Assembly (NCBI GenBank): GCA_031263265.1
Contig: JAISGE010000162.1
Coordinates: 1 to 25,002, forward strand
Length of the DNA stretch: 25,002 nucleotides
Reading direction: 5' to 3'
Source: Treponema sp.
GTDB taxonomy: Bacteria; Spirochaetota; Spirochaetia; Treponematales; Breznakiellaceae
The first letter of the stretch is position 1. Every line of letters begins with the position of its first letter. The notes beneath the pieces are model-generated. The model worked only from the letters and a program-made list of their open reading frames with translations, ran no database searches and was not told where the DNA came from. The position numbers were made by a program, and so were the translations under genes. Positions 22,895-25,002 of the stretch are shown one piece after another.

Positions 22895-23897
22895 TACATT
22901 GTTAACTAACTCCACGATACTCATAACCGGCGGGACCGGTTCATTTGGCAATACCTTTGTTCCTATGACTCTTGCGAAATTTAATCCCAAGAAATTGATT
23001 GTCTATTCTCGCGATGAAATGAAACAATGGCAAATGGCAAAGAAATTTCAGGGAGATGAACGGGTTCGTTTTTTTATCGGCGATGTACGGGACCGTGAAC
23101 GTTTATACCGCGCGCTTGATGGGGTGGATTACGTAGTCCATGCCGCCGCCACAAAGATTGTCCCTACTGCTGAATATAATCCCTTTGAATGTGTTAAGAC
23201 CAATGTACACGGCGCAATGAATCTTATTGACGCCTGCATAGACAAGGGGGTAAAACGCTGTGTGGCGCTAAGTACCGATAAAGCAAGCCAGCCGGTTAAT
23301 CTTTACGGAGCTACAAAATTATGCAGCGACAAGCTTTTTATTGCGGGTAATTTTTACGCGGGAAGAAAAAATACCCGTTTCGCTATTGTCCGTTACGGAA
23401 ACGTAATGGGGTCTCGTGGTTCGGTTATTCCTTTTTTTATAGAGCAATCAAAGACAGGAATACTTACTATAACCGATGAAAGGATGACCCGCTTTATGAT
23501 CTCTCTTGAACAGGGGGTTCAATTAGTATGGCACGCTTTTGATGATATGGAAGGCGGAGAAATATATGTCAAAAAAATTCCTTCTATGAAATTGTCGGAT
23601 ATTGCCCATGCCGTTTTAGAAACTGCGGAACAAAAGGTTATCGGCATACGCCCTGGAGAAAAACTGCATGAACAAATGATAGGTATTGAGGATGCAGCAT
23701 ACACGTATGAATATGATAAGCATTACAAGATACTCCCACAGATTAATAACTGGAGTAGAGATCAACAGCGGATAAAAGATGGAAAACGTGTGTCAGAAGA
23801 TTTTACCTATTCATCAGATAACAATAAAGAATGGATGACCATCCATGAACTGAGGGAATGGATAGTTTTAAATAAAGGTAAATTGGGCGCTTTATAG
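22887..23897 (+). CDS. pseB: UDP-N-acetylglucosamine 4,6-dehydratase (inverting)
   Basis: PseB converts UDP-GlcNAc to UDP-2-acetamido-2,6-dideoxy-beta-L-arabino-hex-4-ulose, the first step of pseudaminic acid synthesis. The 336-residue product is an extended SDR enzyme: GGTGSFG (residues 15-21) binds NADP, GDVRDRERL (65-73) follows, and the active site shows STDKAS (D131, K132) and Y140-G-A-T-K144. The SFGNTF start, KQWQMAKKF and VKTNVHGAMNLI are typical of PseB/FlaA1-like members, and the length is close to Helicobacter PseB. The start ATG has only an AAGG directly in front and overlaps the end of a broken frame. pseC follows after 39 bases. The product would feed flagellin glycosylation or a surface polymer. 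Confidence 0.93.
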   Translation: MDNTLLTNSTILITGGTGSFGNTFVPMTLAKFNPKKLIVYSRDEMKQWQMAKKFQGDERVRFFIGDVRDRERLYRALDGVDYVVHAAATKIVPTAEYNPFECVKTNVHGAMNLIDACIDKGVKRCVALSTDKASQPVNLYGATKLCSDKLFIAGNFYAGRKNTRFAIVRYGNVMGSRGSVIPFFIEQSKTGILTITDERMTRFMISLEQGVQLVWHAFDDMEGGEIYVKKIPSMKLSDIAHAVLETAEQKVIGIRPGEKLHEQMIGIEDAAYTYEYDKHYKILPQINNWSRDQQRIKDGKRVSEDFTYSSDNNKEWMTIHELREWIVLNKGKLGAL

Positions 23898-23936
23898 TAA
23901 GCACATCGGAATTATAGAATTATATGAAAAATAGAA

Positions 23937-25002
23937 ATGCTAAATAATGATATGAATCATTTTATTCCCTATGGCAGACAATGGATAGATGAATCCGACA
24001 TAAAAGCGGTTGAAACCGTTTTGCGGTCTGATTACCTTACGCAAGGCCCCGCCATTGCCGGCTTTGAAGACGCGATAAAACAGGTAAGCGGCGCAAAATA
24101 CTGCGTAGCGGTATCAAACGCGACTCAGGGTCTGCATATTGCGGTTGCGGCGCTGGAAATAGAGGAAGGCATGGAAGGAATTACTACGCCGATTACCTTT
24201 GTGGCTTCCGCAAATTGTCTGGTAACCAATAATCTTATTCCAATATTTGCCGATATAGATCCAAAGACGTATAATATTTCTCCTGAAGAAATTAACAAGA
24301 ACATAACTAATAAAACAAAAGTGATTATTCCCGTAGATTTTGCGGGACAAGCAGTTGATATTGACGCAATAAAACAACTTGCGGAAAAGCATGATTTATA
24401 TATTATTGAAGATGCCGCCCATGCCATCGGATCCTATTACGCCGATGGAAAACCTGTAGGATGCTGCCACAAGGCTGATATGACGGTTTTTTCATTTCAC
24501 CCGGTAAAAACCATAACATCAGGAGAAGGCGGCGCAATAACCACTAATGATGAAACCTTATATAAACGGCTATTAAAACTACGGACAATCGGTATAACAA
24601 AGGATGAATCCGAATTAAGCAGGAATCCGGGACCGTGGTATTATGAAATGCAAAGCCTTGGCGGGAATAACCGTATGACCGATATGCAGGCTGCTTTGGG
24701 ACGCAGTCAGTTATCAAGGTTATCGTTCTTTAAGCAGCGGCGCCGGGAAATTGTAAACCGGTATAATATGGCGTTTGCGGATGTTCCATATATCACTATT
24801 CCCTACGAAGCAAAGAATGTCGATAGCTGTTTTCATTTATATGTATTACAACTAGATTTTGAGAAAATCGGCACGTCCCGTTCACAGGTTATGAATAAAC
24901 TAAAGGCAAATGGGATAGGCGCTCAGGTGCATTATATTCCAGTGAACAGTCAGCCTTATTATGTAAAGAGATATGGCGAATATAAAATCGGCAATTATCC
25001 GG
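23937..25002 (+). CDS. pseC: UDP-4-amino-4,6-dideoxy-N-acetyl-beta-L-altrosamine transaminase, 3' end outside window
   Basis: The frame from ATG 23937 (or ATG 23952, MNHFIPYGRQWIDESD) stays open to the last base, about 355 codons; the end lies outside. It is a DegT/DnrJ/EryC1 aminotransferase: YGRQWIDESDI and LTQGPAIAGFE at the start, VSNATQGLHIA (about residue 60), EDAAHAIGSYY (about residue 158), FSFHPVKTITSGEGGA with the PLP-binding Lys near residue 191, and GGNNRMTDMQAALG (about residue 241). PseC transfers an amino group from glutamate to C4 of the PseB product. Position directly after pseB supports this assignment. No strong ribosome site is visible. The gene is complete in all parts seen and is expected to need roughly 20-35 more residues. 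Confidence 0.9.
   Translation, partial: MLNNDMNHFIPYGRQWIDESDIKAVETVLRSDYLTQGPAIAGFEDAIKQVSGAKYCVAVSNATQGLHIAVAALEIEEGMEGITTPITFVASANCLVTNNLIPIFADIDPKTYNISPEEINKNITNKTKVIIPVDFAGQAVDIDAIKQLAEKHDLYIIEDAAHAIGSYYADGKPVGCCHKADMTVFSFHPVKTITSGEGGAITTNDETLYKRLLKLRTIGITKDESELSRNPGPWYYEMQSLGGNNRMTDMQAALGRSQLSRLSFFKQRRREIVNRYNMAFADVPYITIPYEAKNVDSCFHLYVLQLDFEKIGTSRSQVMNKLKANGIGAQVHYIPVNSQPYYVKRYGEYKIGNYP

Overview
The window looks like a chromosomal segment of a spirochaete, most probably a termite-gut type Treponema. This is inferred from the gene set and protein character; no marker gene was compared by computation. Gene order is largely that of a core genome, flanked by accessory DNA at both edges.

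Left edge (1-2103): the 3' part of a large DUF499-type (COG1483-like) ATPase gene, a family found in anti-phage gene clusters. Next come proC (2373-3227, proline synthesis), a strong bidirectional hairpin terminator, and an initiator tRNA-fMet gene on the minus strand with its own promoter.

Centre-left (3500-10201, minus strand): the cell-elongation cluster. In transcription order it runs TPR membrane protein, mreB, mreC, mreD, mrdA (PBP2), rodA, with short gaps or start/stop overlaps. MreB organises the machine, MreC and MreD link it to the membrane, RodA polymerises glycan and PBP2 crosslinks it.

Centre (10319-16813): mixed housekeeping genes on both strands. These are a membrane-anchored GerMN-domain protein, a YmdB-family metallophosphoesterase, a Na+/phosphate cotransporter with a PhoU-like tail, a metallo-beta-lactamase-fold hydrolase, an unrecognised multi-pass membrane protein that seems to start at a CTG codon, and a GNAT acetyltransferase. 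Several of them lack a Shine-Dalgarno sequence and have a -10-like box against the start codon.

Centre-right (16814-21330): a three-gene operon for a trimeric [FeFe] hydrogenase of the NAD-linked, probably electron-bifurcating kind (hydC, hydB, hydA). It has a good sigma-70 promoter, a roughly 185-base leader with repeated elements, and a hairpin at its end.

Right (21330-25002): an AT-rich 1.5 kb stretch with a run of 20 C, a long inverted repeat and the wrecks of at least two polysaccharide flippase genes. It is followed by intact pseB and a pseC that runs off the window. These are the first two steps of pseudaminic acid synthesis, suggesting a decayed and rebuilt surface-glycan or flagellin-glycosylation locus.
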